Notes under the pieces: generated by a model
Databases searched by the model: none
Seen by the model: only the letters and a program-made list of their open reading frames with translations
What the model was told of the DNA's origin: nothing
Position numbers and translations under genes: made by a program
From: Botryococcus braunii
Lineage: Eukaryota; Chlorophyta; Trebouxiophyceae
Assembly (NCBI GenBank): GCA_002005505.1
Contig: KV908363.1
Span: forward strand, 428,806 to 461,305
Length of the DNA stretch: 32,500 bases
Direction of reading: 5' to 3'
Shown: positions 8,801 through 17,882 of the stretch, piece after piece
How positions within the stretch are numbered: position 1 is the first letter of the stretch
Layout: every line of letters begins with the position of its first letter

Positions 8801-11081
8801 GGACCAACAGAGTCCTTGTTCGCTCCTTCAGGGTCCTATTCATCCTCTCCGCCACCCCATTCTGCTGAGGCGTGTAGGGCGCTGAGGACTCCATCTTAGT
8901 GCCCTGCTGAGCACAAAACTCTTTGAATTGCTGGTTCAGGAACTCTGAACCCCTGTCAGTCCTCACACACTTCACAACCGTGCCTCGTTGGGTCTGCCAA
9001 AAACGGAGCAGGTCTATCACAGCCTTTGGGATGCAATCCTTTGACTTCACAGGCAGGGAGGCAACTTGGTGTGAACTTTCATCCACTACAGTGACCCAAT
9101 ATCGTTCACCTGTGATGGCAGGAGGTGATATGGGACCCACAGTATCCACATGGACTCTATCGAGTGGGTGATGTGCAGGCCTGGAAGATACAGGGAAAGG
9201 AGGTCTGGAGTGTTTCCCTTGTATACACGATTCACAGTGCTTGGGGCACTCAGAGCAGGGAGCAAGGGAGATATTGATTCCTGTAACCAGATCTTCCTTG
9301 GAGAACCTCTGCATGCTGCTGGCACCAGGATGACCTAACCTAGCATGCCACAGAGATCTCTCGCTACACACGTGTCCTTTCCTAAGATGAGACGCCTCAG
9401 CCATGTGATCAATATGTCTGCAGCCAACTTGCTGCCCTCTGACAGGACTAACAAACTCCAAAAAAAACAGACCTCGTGCGCGGGTGATATCTCCACACCA
9501 CCCTTCAGGTCCCTTCATGGCTGTGTAACCACCTGCAGTGTCAGTCAGGAAAGATGCTCCATCCTGAATTGCACCAGTGACTGAAATGAGGTTGGTATGC
9601 GCAGAAGGAACACACTGCACATTGTGCAGCCAGAATACTTCGTGCCTTGCATTCACAAGGCATACAGACCCAGATGCAATGATTCCTCCCTTGGCGTCTG
9701 AGGTTGCCAAGTGCAGAGGAAGAGGCTGTCTATGCATAACTGGATTATGGAGCAATGAGAGATCATTGACTATATGCACAGAGGCACCACTATCTATTAA
9801 CCAAGATGTGCTGCTAGCTCCATGCGAAGTTGGGGCAAGCACATTGAGAGAGATAAACATCGCCTCACCAGAAGGAGGGGGTGGAGGTGGTAAATGCCAC
9901 CCCGGAAACGTGTGTTGACTTGTTGGATAGTTATATGCTGAAGGAGGTCCAGGGCTGGAAGCGGATGAAGGCGGGCCACCCCGGCCAGATCCATGGTCCC
10001 ACCAGGCTTGAGGAGACGACTGTGGGCCTCCCTGGCCCCAGTAAGCTGCAGGCCCAACGCTTGCCGCTTGCATGTTTTGATGCAGAGCCTGCAGCTGCCT
10101 GAGCGGTCCGCAGTCAGTCATGAAGTGGCCCTTTGCCTTGCAGAAGTGGCATGTAAGCTCCTCTCTGGGCCTTCTTGCCCTGCCAGGTCCACGCCCCCTG
10201 CCACCAAAAGTAGTTGCAGAGGGGCCAGCGGGAGGCTGTTCGTTTGCTGGTAGTGCTGCTCCAACTCCCGGTACTGCTCCCACTCCTGGTGCAGCTCCAG
10301 CGCTTGATGACGCTCCAGCTACCCCCCCAGAGGGACCAGCCACTGCTGCAGCTGCCATGGCCTGAGGTGTTCCCTCTGCAGGTGGGTCCTTGTACCCACG
10401 GCTGGCTGCGGCGCGCAGGATTCTTTGAATCAGCTCCAATGGCGGCTTGTCGGTTGCCATAACCTCCAGGGACTCGAGCCTCAGCACAGGAGGGAGGCCC
10501 TTCACCATCAGCTCCCCAACATTGTGGTCCAAGAGGATGAACGCGTTGTTTCTGAGACTTGTAGCCAGATCCATCATTCTGTAGAGGTAGACCTTGAGTG
10601 TCTCCCCTGTCTTGATGCCCTGCTCCATTTCCTTGTACCACTCAAGGTTGATGTCTTGGTTGCTCCCTCCAGTGTGACTGTTCTTCACCCACGCGATGAA
10701 GTCGAACGCTGCTTTGTGGCATGAGATCTGAGAATGCCAGATGACTGGAACTGACTGGATCAGCCACTGCTTGATGGCTGAGTTCTCCACCGACCCTGGC
10801 ATTGGCCTCTCCAAAGCCGCTCTGACCCCCTTGGTGTTTGCGCACGCCTCCAAATTTTCATACCAAAATTCAAAATTGCGCCCTCCATCATCAAGCATGA
10901 CAGTCATCTTTGGATTAGAGGTATTGGGGATGTAGGCTGCCTTGTCAATCTCCACCTTTGGTTCTGCAGTGGCTGATTGTGTCCCGGTCATAGACTGCCC
11001 TGGAGTGGCCCCACTGACTTCTCCAGGTTGAGACATTGCTGTTTCACTGCTACTTTCCTTTTCTTTGCCCCTTTTTGTCAT
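5868..11081 (-). CDS. Copia Gag-Pol polyprotein
   Basis: One uninterrupted 1,737-aa frame encodes every copia function. Approximate residues: a capsid-like Gag region (65-230), a CCHC zinc knuckle (C311, C314, H319, C324), the protease active site DSGAS (430-434), a HHCC integrase head (H579, H584 and C616/C619), and the integrase core with D646, D709 and E745. A long low-complexity linker covers about 870-1225. Reverse transcriptase follows (about 1235-1480; QVDIKTAF with D1325, YVDD at 1411-1414), then RNase H (D1588, E1631, D1664; SKKQSSVATST). Gag and Pol share one frame, so no frameshift signal is needed. The ATG at 11081 is the first Met of the frame and leaves a leader of about 390 nt. 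One oddity is that the fourth RNase H acidic position reads KHVAV (1682-1686), where many copia elements have an Asp or Glu. The linker carries GERERE stretches from embedded (CT)n and two similar QHKV peptides. Confidence 0.96.
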   Translation of the reverse strand: MTKRGKEKESSSETAMSQPGEVSGATPGQSMTGTQSATAEPKVEIDKAAYIPNTSNPKMTVMLDDGGRNFEFWYENLEACANTKGVRAALERPMPGSVENSAIKQWLIQSVPVIWHSQISCHKAAFDFIAWVKNSHTGGSNQDINLEWYKEMEQGIKTGETLKVYLYRMMDLATSLRNNAFILLDHNVGELMVKGLPPVLRLESLEVMATDKPPLELIQRILRAAASRGYKDPPAEGTPQAMAAAAVAGPSGGVAGASSSAGAAPGVGAVPGVGAALPANEQPPAGPSATTFGGRGRGPGRARRPREELTCHFCKAKGHFMTDCGPLRQLQALHQNMQAASVGPAAYWGQGGPQSSPQAWWDHGSGRGGPPSSASSPGPPSAYNYPTSQHTFPGWHLPPPPPPSGEAMFISLNVLAPTSHGASSTSWLIDSGASVHIVNDLSLLHNPVMHRQPLPLHLATSDAKGGIIASGSVCLVNARHEVFWLHNVQCVPSAHTNLISVTGAIQDGASFLTDTAGGYTAMKGPEGWCGDITRARGLFFLEFVSPVRGQQVGCRHIDHMAEASHLRKGHVCSERSLWHARLGHPGASSMQRFSKEDLVTGINISLAPCSECPKHCESCIQGKHSRPPFPVSSRPAHHPLDRVHVDTVGPISPPAITGERYWVTVVDESSHQVASLPVKSKDCIPKAVIDLLRFWQTQRGTVVKCVRTDRGSEFLNQQFKEFCAQQGTKMESSAPYTPQQNGVAERMNRTLKERTRTLLVHAAADPSLWKEALETATLLYNVGPTSGRSLTPMELFFGVKPDVSVLRTFGCVAHVHIPSGQRSVFGPKTIPGMFTGYCPQSKAYRVYVGNGVWKESRDVSFIEHLRGAERVGLSKVQPGSVYDSRISPPLGSENLATPQAIPSAAPPTFWDEEDDHGVETLSTGAPGTSGLCAGDQSGDGTTAAHDQGNPTSLDSTVGTPEPSQHSWSVLEHMQNLARGGVETQSQVEKMQKVQEGLRMQGKSQIPLPPGTTLTREQRYVQRVARREHSDIPLHAPDPGQAIVSEPNMVGLPDMQGQVETVEAMFGADVRDESSGLDMPAVGEAGAQSQSLASHAYGVQADIVGAAQASLGSVPKCESRRERELLLPSALRKVRECKGAAHESSSQGERERLEKESDNPGSTAQSQHKVHNVPYSGNQGEREREGNSISKADSPAAPQHKVQSVPSVTLGKVHVPSNLREAQRSPQWEFWQQAMQEEMESLDTHEVMQYVERPHGQKVIPVHWIFSTKNDAHGNVTRFKARLVAQGCRQIPGIDVGEVFAPTSSYGARRAVLAVAATQNLEIHQVDIKTAFLNGELEEEVYVTQPPGFENGNTRVVCKLRKALYGLKQAPRAWHKTLSDKLSVMGYSVCKSDAGVYIRRAPDGNLSFILVYVDDLLIVARVVAEIEWGKELLKKDFTIHDLGEVNDFLGCQVLRNRVQGTISMSCTPKIDALVEKFGVADDGRGVDTPMSKDFVASSRPESSDGMSHGAGTPLPPGHRYCELIGSLLYIANTTRPDISQAVGVLSRYRMTPTTSHWNEAIRVLKYLRDTRELALTLGGKGPELEGYVDADYAGDLDHRYSTTGYVLSVYGSAVVWGSKKQSSVATSTVQAEFMAAGHIVKEANWLRGFLEEIGAAPWRVKIFCDNQGCISNLRNPLYSKFTKHVAVSFHYAREAMALGQVDILYVESARNVADIMTKPLAKPVFVGHRDSLGLRRYT
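7560..7582. repeat. Perfect 11-bp inverted repeat inside the Gag-Pol linker
   Basis: ATAAGGTACAT and ATGTACCTTAT are separated by one base. The arms carry the GTACCTTATG motif that is also duplicated in each LTR. It lies in the variable region between integrase and reverse transcriptase, where coding constraint appears weak. Confidence 0.8.
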
Positions 11082-11455
11082 ACTATTGTCACTTCACCAG
11101 CCAAACTTACTCATAAACTTCTGGAATGCAGCAATACCCTACAATTCCCTCCATGTCATGGAAATTTACCAGCCAGTCTTGCACAGTAGTAGCAGATATG
11201 TTCCCCTCAGAAGTTTGCGCCGGAGTCCGGCCCGACTCACTCAGTGCTTCTAGACAACGTCTATGAATGATAAAGCACAGCTAAAACTTCAATTATGAAT
11301 TTCCCAGAAAGGTAAACTGTGAGTAAGATAATGGTCCTGGTACACTCGAGTTCCCTTGCGCCGCTGCGCCATGCTCGAGCTCCTTTGTTGACGCTTACGT
11401 CTGACCCATCCGTAGACGACCTTCACTCCTGCTTTTACTTGGCTCAGCTGGAAGG
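11082..11455 (-). other. Untranslated leader of the copia element
   Basis: This stretch lies between the primer-binding site and the Gag-Pol start. It would carry the packaging signal in elements of this type, but no specific structure was identified. Confidence 0.7.
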
Positions 11456-11471
11456 GCGTGGGCCCATAACC
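11456..11471 (-). promoter_or_regulatory. Primer-binding site for a half initiator-tRNA
   Basis: In element sense the bases next to the LTR read GGTTATGGGCCCACGC. The complement contains GGGCCCATAACC, which is the anticodon arm of eukaryotic initiator tRNA-Met (anticodon CAT), not its 3' acceptor end. Drosophila copia is known to prime from a cleaved 5' half of initiator tRNA in the same way. The site lacks the TGG expected for acceptor-end priming. Confidence 0.85.
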
Positions 11472-11488
11472 TGTGAAAGGTTATGGGC
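11462..11488. repeat. 10-bp inverted repeat spanning the LTR/primer-site junction
   Basis: GCCCATAACC (11462-11471) and GGTTATGGGC (11479-11488) flank TGTGAAA. One arm is the primer-binding site and the other lies inside the LTR. Because LTRs are identical, the LTR arm is also present at 5489-5498. Confidence 0.9.
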
Positions 11489-11837
11489 AATCGGCTTTCC
11501 CTGTACAAAGCAGACAGGTCGTCAATAGACGAAGTTACTCCAGCTACAGTCCGTACGACTGTCTGCTGAGTGCCACACACAACTGTCGGACAAGACTAGC
11601 ATCTGGTGATGCCCAGCATCTTTCACAACCAGTTGGTATTCACTCCGGTGGGGCAGCCTTAAGAGTTCATCCGACAAACGTGTGATCTAGATAGGATTGT
11701 ACCTTATGTTCGAAAACGTCCAGAATCTGCCGTGTCTCAAGGTACCTTATGTTCTCAATGGACCCATATCCTAATAGTGCACACATGAAGATCACTTAAA
11801 GCACAAGGCATTCAATAATAATGTTCAGAACTCAACA
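11472..11837 (-). repeat. 5' LTR of the copia element
   Basis: This 366-bp LTR is identical to 5482-5847 over its whole length. As the 5' LTR for minus-strand transcription it should carry the promoter. Repeated GTACCTTATG motifs lie at 11699-11708 and 11742-11751. Confidence 0.97.
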
Positions 11838-11842
11838 CTACC
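11838..11842. repeat. Target-site duplication CTACC, right copy
   Basis: This matches 5477-5481 exactly and directly follows the CA terminus of the right LTR. Confidence 0.93.
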
Positions 11843-12003
11843 ACGACGCTGCAAATATGTCCACGCTCAGTTTGCAGTAGCTATAGGTAGTCTGTAGTTG
11901 ATTAAAGTTCTGCGTGCCCTTACAAAGGTAGTTTTTAGTTAATGTAGGACTACCACGGCGCTGCGAATTCGAATTCGGATATGTGCACGCACAGTTAGTT
12001 GCA
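11843..12003. repeat. Host tandem repeat: rest of copy A, then intact copy B
   Basis: Positions 11843 to about 11901 continue the interrupted host unit. From 11902 the unit begins again with TTCTGCGTGCCC, then TTAGTTAATGTAGGACTACC, ACGGCGCTGC and ATATG. Copy B differs by point changes and by a GAATTCGAATTC insertion near 11966-11977. Confidence 0.7.
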
Positions 12004-12281
12004 AAATCTGTCTTGCAATGATGTTCCGAGTCCGAACCAGTACTACCGGAGGTCTATGTACTTGCTTGTGCCTCCTGTGTTCCCGCAAAAGGCTGACGTC
12101 TAGACGAAGATCTTTCTGTTCGATTTCCACTGGAAATTCCATCAGTAGTTCTCAGGCAAAAGTGCATCAAGGACTCACGAGTGATTGTCCTCCCAGGGTT
12201 GGCTTTGGGAGGCGGGTGGCCAAGGATATCCATCGATGAGTCAGCTAGTATAGTTTGTGGTACCACTGTATAGTTATTGTG

Positions 12282-12304
12282 TAGCATGCCGAAAGGGCAT
12301 GCTA
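12282..12304. repeat. Hairpin: 9-bp perfect arms, 5-nt GAAAG loop
   Basis: TAGCATGCC and GGCATGCTA flank GAAAG. As RNA, this would be a compact stem with a purine loop. No adjacent gene is recognised, so a terminator or ncRNA role cannot be claimed. Confidence 0.7.
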
Positions 12305-12802
12305 GCCACGCCATGTGCAAGGCAAGCTGTGCTGTGCCACCGGGCCTGCTATGCTGTGGGTGCTGCCACGAATGAACCTGCCACATCACGTGACATGGCC
12401 TGGAAATAACTTTAGAAAAGCTGTGAGGAGAGGATGAGGAGGTCAATCTGGCCACGTCGATATCTGTCGATGCTGAGTTTTTTCACTTATATAAGTACTT
12501 TATACTGACAAGTTCATGCTTTCACAGACTTCCACCGACCATTGTCGTTGTCATGAGGGGCGCTGTTCTTACACATCGTCGTGGCCTGTCAAACTTGGGC
12601 TGCGGTGTTTGCGACGAGGATAGGCTGCACCGCTAAGTCTAAATAGTTTATGAACAAGTGCTGCGTTGACTGTTGCGCCTTAAGTGTGCCGATTAGAGTG
12701 GCTAAGGACCCACTCCGAAACTCAGATTCGCACTCCGAACCTTTTTGATAATAATCTAACCATATGACATGTGCGCGTGCTTGTGCGTATCTGCATACTC
12801 AT

Positions 12803-12826
12803 GCCTATAGAGTGAACTCTATAGGC
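12803..12826. repeat. Perfect 11-bp inverted repeat with 2-bp centre
   Basis: GCCTATAGAGT and ACTCTATAGGC are separated by GA. At 24 bp it is longer than expected by chance and could be a dimeric protein-binding site or a cruciform. Confidence 0.75.
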
Positions 12827-13598
12827 ACTGTTTCTAGGACTGCTGTGAATGTCGCTGACTTCTGCAATATTTAAATTATGTTGTCGTCGTCAAGTTTATC
12901 GCCTTAGAAGGCTGTGTGCAGGGGCCGCAATGATCATCATGATGGGTCGTTCGAAGATGCTATGTAGCATTTGCCATTTGCAGTCACCACAACTCACTGT
13001 CAGACATTGACGGCTGTCAGACATTTTTGAACGACATACCTTGTAAAGGTCGCGCCCTTGCCTCCGTCCTTCACATCCCCTCATTTCTAATTCCGTTTGA
13101 TGGCGTCACACCATGCTTTTTTATGCTTATCTCATTTTTCTTTTTCCTCTTCCCCCCCCCCCCTTTTTCTTTTTTTTGATCATCGTCTCCCAGTTTAAAG
13201 TACAAGTCCGTGTGGGACACAAAGCGACACCTATCTAGGGCCCTCTCTAGGGCATGTGCACACGTGCAGCCATTCGGGCATGTGCAGCTTAAAGGTAAGA
13301 TAATACATCTGTGGCAAATACATGTGGGATTCCTTTCCTTTTTTATGCCGTTCCCCTTTCCCCCTTCCTTGTCATATCCTTGTTCTTGTTTCAACCGCAC
13401 GGCTGCCCATGGCCCCTGGCTTCTGTGTACCAGCAGTGGATACGCGATTTACTCGTTAACCACGTATGTCCTAACCATACGATTAAGATATGCTTAACTT
13501 TCGTGAATAAGAAGGTTGGTGATCACATGGGGGTCTAGACTGCCATATGATAATGTTTTTATGTAACGTTAGCATGGTTGACTTCCAACCTTGGGTAT

Positions 13599-13628
13599 TT
13601 GTGCCACGTGGTCAACCACGTGGCACGA
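13599..13628. repeat. Inverted repeat containing two G-box cores
   Basis: Perfect arms GTGCCACGTGG and CCACGTGGCAC flank TCAA, and the outer bases extend pairing a few positions with one G:U. Each arm contains CACGTG, the palindromic core recognised by plant-type bZIP and bHLH factors. Confidence 0.75.
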
Positions 13629-14264
13629 ATTTCTCGTCAAATTCACTTCGATCTGTCGTATAGACTTTTCAGGCCAGCAACTTTTGCACGAGATTGCGCC
13701 GGAAGAACATGCCCATACAAGCTTGTATGTGGCGTGTCCATATTTAGGCTTTACAGTGACGTAGTGAGTGCGTCTTTTCCATGTTTCTCTTCCATGTTCC
13801 TCTCCGGAAGTGCCAGCTGGCTGGCTGACCGGCTGAGAATGGCCTGCCCTACCCAACTTGTTGGTGGAAATACTAAGTAAATTAAGGGCCCCATTCATGG
13901 CCCCTGGCATCCGCGTATCAGCATGTATCCATGGGTTACATTGTTTGCGGTTATGATATGCTTCACTGCTAATTTGAAGCAGAAGAAGGTTATCGCATTG
14001 CAATGTTGACAATTGTTTCTGCAACTACAGGCTGAGATGGATCGGTCCGCTCTCAATTGTTGGTGGTCAGAATCTCTCTGCGCCGGAAAACTATCACGTA
14101 AATTCTGTGTAAAATGAGTCAAAGGAGGAAACAAGCGAGACTTCTGGGAACCAGCCATCGCGATAACAAACTTCATCAAATTCTTCCAGTAATGTGCATA
14201 AACTGGCTGGTTCAAGCCGTGGGTGGGATCAAAGATGACAGGGGAAGGGAGTTGCAACGTCCTC

Positions 14265-14325
14265 CACGTCGTCGTCGTCGTCGTCGTCATCATCATCATC
14301 AGCAGCAGCATCACCATTGCCACCG
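14265..14325. repeat. Trinucleotide block (GTC)n(ATC)n(AGC)n
   Basis: Successive GTC, ATC and AGC triplet runs precede the large GT tract. Open frames through it are repeat-driven and are not supported as genes. Confidence 0.85.
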
Positions 14326-14365
14326 CAGCACAGCTGTCATCGTCGCGCGTCCACACGTGCGTGCC

Positions 14366-14440
<75 letters not shown>

Positions 14441-14457
14441 TGCGTGTGTGTGTGTGT

Positions 14458-14521
<64 letters not shown>
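14366..14521. repeat. (GT)n microsatellite with a central (GTGC)n block
   Basis: About 155 bp of GT repeat is interrupted near 14421-14446 by GTGC units and by one TATG. The GTGC interruption has spread as a tetranucleotide repeat, a common way for a point change in a microsatellite to expand. Confidence 0.95.
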
Positions 14522-14523
<2 letters not shown>

Positions 14524-14599
14524 ACGCATGCGTGCAGGCGGGCGGGCAGGCGGGCGTGCATGGTTGTGGATGCAGGTGTATGTGTGTGCACGCTACAGC

Positions 14600-16530
14600 G
14601 TGCGAATGCGAATAGACTGCTGCAGGATTACATCTTGCGTACAGCCACATTTCTGCCTAGGCTTTGCCAGAGTGCATCATGTGATTGGAAGCAGGTGTCG
14701 GAAGCACGCATCACAATCAATGACCAAGACCCTATCTCTTCCCACCTCCCTATCCACTTATAAGTGCATGTCCTGAGTTATACAACGGCTGTAAGATAGC
14801 TGTGAGATGAACGGGCTTGGTAGGCTTCCGTTTAATAGAACAAAAGCGAAGCCCGCCAAACCCAGCCGTCTTGCATGCTCTTGACAAGGATAGCTGCTCC
14901 TCGTCAGTATAGAAAGTTAGTCTTTAAACAACCACGTTGTCTGTAATAGTGCACTGGTCTGTACCAGTCAGTAATGCCCAGCTTTCTGATGCATAATACT
15001 TAAACTTATACAGATTGCGTATAAATGTATACTAATATCAAGATTTAGAGGGAGAAGTGAAGCACGCCAATGCAAGACATATCCTAACGCGTTAGGATAT
15101 GTCTTACATTTGTGTGCTTCACTTCTCTTAACCGCAACGCTTAACCGCAAACCATGTAGGATTTGGCTAGGCCGGGAAGGACAGAGCAGCGAAGACGTTC
15201 ATGCAATCAAGATTCTCACCTAGGCCTCAACCTTCAACCACATACGTACATACCGGCAACGAGCCTTGCACGTTACAGGACTGCAACGCATATGCATGTA
15301 TGTGCATATATGCACCGCATATACTGCAACGCATATTATATGAGCCCTCCTCGAACTTGTGCGAATGAGTGGTCATGCTGGCTCCTCAAAACTTCTGCTG
15401 TTTGCGGTGGAGCTGTCTGACAAAACGCATCCACCCACAATCGAAAACTGATGGGAATATTAAAATATAAGATGGCGGAAAAAAGGTGGCAAATGGCACA
15501 CTGCAGCGTTGCCGATAATCGAGATGGGATTCCATTCCGTCTCAATTGTCAAAACTTAAAGCCCGTCGTGCCTTTCAAAGAGCTTTCTAGTTTTGAACTC
15601 CCCTTCTAATGATACATTCTAAAAGCACACCTGCATAGCAAGGATGCCACGGCCGTTCAGGATATGCACCGTTAAATAGAGTACATACTCGGGTTAATGT
15701 GCGTGAACCTCAGCTGAGGATATACCGCATGATATTCGGTACAGTACTCGGGTAAGTGTGTGTTATCACTTACACACTAGTACATGCTAGGGTTATAATC
15801 AATGTGTTAATTATGATGTGTGTCAGTACGTATAATGTAACAACTGCCAGCAGTTCGTTGCTGTTGCAGCCGCACCCTGATCCCAGTGCACGTGCCTTAC
15901 CACAGCTCTGCTGGTCTGGCAAGCTTGCAAGCAATATTGCACCCTCTGCTCGTCCTGCTCTGGTAATGAAATCAATCGATTCCATGAACCCCTGTCGACA
16001 ACCAGCTGGCACGTGAGCCGAGCTTGCTAAAACCCACGGCTGCCAAACAGATACTTAAATTTGTTGTCAAACACATATTAATTGATGCTCTTCCCCTACC
16101 ATTACATGTTTTCTATGCGGGGGGCACATTTCTGTCCAGCGAACCTTAAAATTGCCTTTCCAACACTGCTATCAGCGCAATCACTGGAAGCTCTGGCTTA
16201 ATAAGGAAGCTTCCAGAGGAACACGTGGAGAGCCACAAGACTGCATCTGCCACCAGAACCATGGCGGCTTCGTGAAAGCAGCCCGAGCTCAAAACCAGAA
16301 AAACAAAGCGACAATGCCAGATTTGCAAAGTAGTTGACTGGCGATAAAAGCTACAACGCTAGGGCCCCCAGCATTTTGGGGGAGAGGAGTAACACACTTC
16401 GAATTCTCGTTGTCCCCACGCCTCTGCCTCGTGCTTTCGCTGGCATTTGAGGCAGCAAAAGAATGCCCAGGCAAGGACGCATCGACTTCCCAAACCAACG
16501 CAAAAATCCCAAGACCGCCCACCTGCACAC
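14600..16530. other. No recognised gene; contains a large palindrome
   Basis: No domain-bearing frame was found. An imperfect stem lies at about 14812-14862 (GGGCTTGGtaGGCTTC against GAAGCCcgCCAAACCC). The strong palindrome at 15052-15127 is listed separately. Short GTACTCGGGT-type repeats occur near 15690-15790. Confidence 0.4.
15052..15127. repeat. Near-perfect 76-bp palindrome (38-bp arms, no spacer)
   Basis: The left arm (15052-15089) starts GAGAAGTGAAGCAC and ends CATATCCTAACG. The right arm (15090-15127) is its reverse complement with three mismatches out of 38. The centre is ACGCGT. No target duplication is obvious, and neither arm carries an open frame. It could be a foldback or MITE remnant, a hairpin RNA source, or a product of template switching. 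Confidence 0.88.
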
Positions 16531-16532
16531 AG

Positions 16533-16640
16533 CTGTCACCTAACTTCAGGTTTGAACCTACACCAACACACCTGTTACCTAAATTTAGGTTTAAACCTAC
16601 ACCCACACATCTGTCACCTACACCTACACCCAAACACAGC
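16533..16640. repeat. 39-bp tandem repeat, about 2.7 units
   Basis: CTGTcACCTAA...GGTTT.AACCTACACC recurs at 16533, 16572 and 16611. The 39-bp period keeps the reading frame, so each strand shows a 13-residue peptide repeat, but there is no other evidence that it is translated. It leads straight into the (CT)n tract. Confidence 0.85.
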
Positions 16641-16654
16641 CGCGTGTGTCCGCG

Positions 16655-16855
<201 letters not shown>

Positions 16856-17448
16856 ACACATACGTGCACAGTAGGTATATATCGCAATAAATTAGCGCAT
16901 GCAGCATAGCAGGGATGGCGGCAGCCGCGACACTGCTAACCATATGCTCCCACCCGCTCACGTGGTTGGAGAATACAGCGTCCAGCCAAGTAACGCTGAT
17001 AAAAACGACGCACTTGTGCCTGTAGCTTTACTTGCCCTGCATGTGCACGTGCACGTGACCTGCATCCCCATCTTCTCTCGATTCTATGGTCATCCCCTAA
17101 GCCAAACCGGCTGGTTCGAACCTGAATTCAGATCTGGATTGTACTATTTCCTCCCTTCCCTCCTCCCTTCAATCAACACCCCCTCGCCCGGTCCCCCTCC
17201 AGCTTTGTTTTCCCTCTTGGTCTGGGCCTCAGCTGCATTGGCAGGTAAAACGCCCATTGCAAGGACCAAACTTGGGCCTCCTAAAGAAAAGAGTCTCTGA
17301 TTTGCAAAATGCGACCCAAGAGAAAAGATCCTTGAGAAATCGAAGATTCGCACCGGACGCACAATCTACATTTGCACGAACAAATTTGGACACCTCATTC
17401 GACTCCAGGACGCACAACAGAGCCTCCTGGGGTGATGGTTCTCGGCAC

Positions 17449-17662
17449 TCGTGAGCAGTCATTTGACACATCCAATGCTGAGACTGGACGAGTGCATTCT
17501 CTACACATAACAGTGGGGCTGACCGCCACATAATGGGTACCCTGTCGGCATGCAATCGTGAGCAGTCAAACATCAAATGCTGAGATGCATCGAGTGCAAC
17601 CTCGACAAATGACAGTGCGGCTGACAGCCACCGAACGGGTACCCCGTTGGTATGAAATTGTG
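17449..17662. repeat. Diverged 107-bp tandem duplication
   Basis: TCGTGAGCAGTCA at 17449 recurs at 17556. Shared blocks in order are AATGCTGAGA, CGAGTGCA, ACAGTG.GGCTGAC and GGGTACC. Copy two lacks about 5 bp near its start. The minus-strand frame 17229-17666 reads through both copies and shows similar peptides (VPVRWLSAAL against VPIMWRSAPL), but translation is not established. Confidence 0.75.
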
Positions 17663-17882
17663 CCATGCGTTCGTTTTCAAGACCTTAACTATCTTTGCTC
17701 AGGAGACTTTTTCAAAATTGTCAGTTGATCAAGACCTTCGCACCCCCGTCCTCTCCTCTCACAAACCCAACCCGCCCAAGCTGCCCCCACCTGCCTGATC
17801 CCACACGCCGTTCCAACCGCGTGTCCCTCATCCAATGAATAGATCCGCCCCTACCATCAGGGTCCGTGTCCGGAACTTCGAA

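Larger units (their letters stand above)
5482..11837 (-). mobile_element. Full-length Ty1/copia LTR retrotransposon
   Basis: The element is 6,356 bp and transcribed on the minus strand. Its order is 5' LTR (11472-11837), primer-binding site (11456-11471), leader, one Gag-Pol frame (11081 to 5868), polypurine tract (5848-5856) and 3' LTR (5482-5847). Read base by base, the two 366-bp LTRs show no difference, and the 5-bp target duplications are perfect. With the frame fully open, this indicates a very recent and probably autonomous insertion. Integrase lies before reverse transcriptase, which defines Ty1/copia (Pseudoviridae-type) rather than Ty3/gypsy. LTR termini are the canonical TG...CA. 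Confidence 0.97.
12004..14260. other. No recognised gene; several hairpins
   Basis: No frame here carries a recognisable domain. The minus-strand frame 12054-12455 (133 codons) is open but anonymous. A TATATAAG-like A/T-rich stretch occurs near 12487-12505 with no gene identified downstream. Inverted repeats at 12282, 12803 and 13599 are listed separately. Confidence 0.4.

Noticed and set aside
12487..12505. TATATAAG-like possible TATA box
   Set aside because: A/T-rich palindromic sequence with no gene identified on either side; not distinguishable from chance.
13895..14650. 251-codon minus-strand open frame
   Set aside because: Most of it is the complement of the (GT)n tract (Thr-His repeats) and trinucleotide runs; dinucleotide repeats keep frames open artificially.
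17110..17122. GGTTCGAAC, resembling a tRNA B-box
   Set aside because: No A-box or cloverleaf could be drawn upstream at the right distance.
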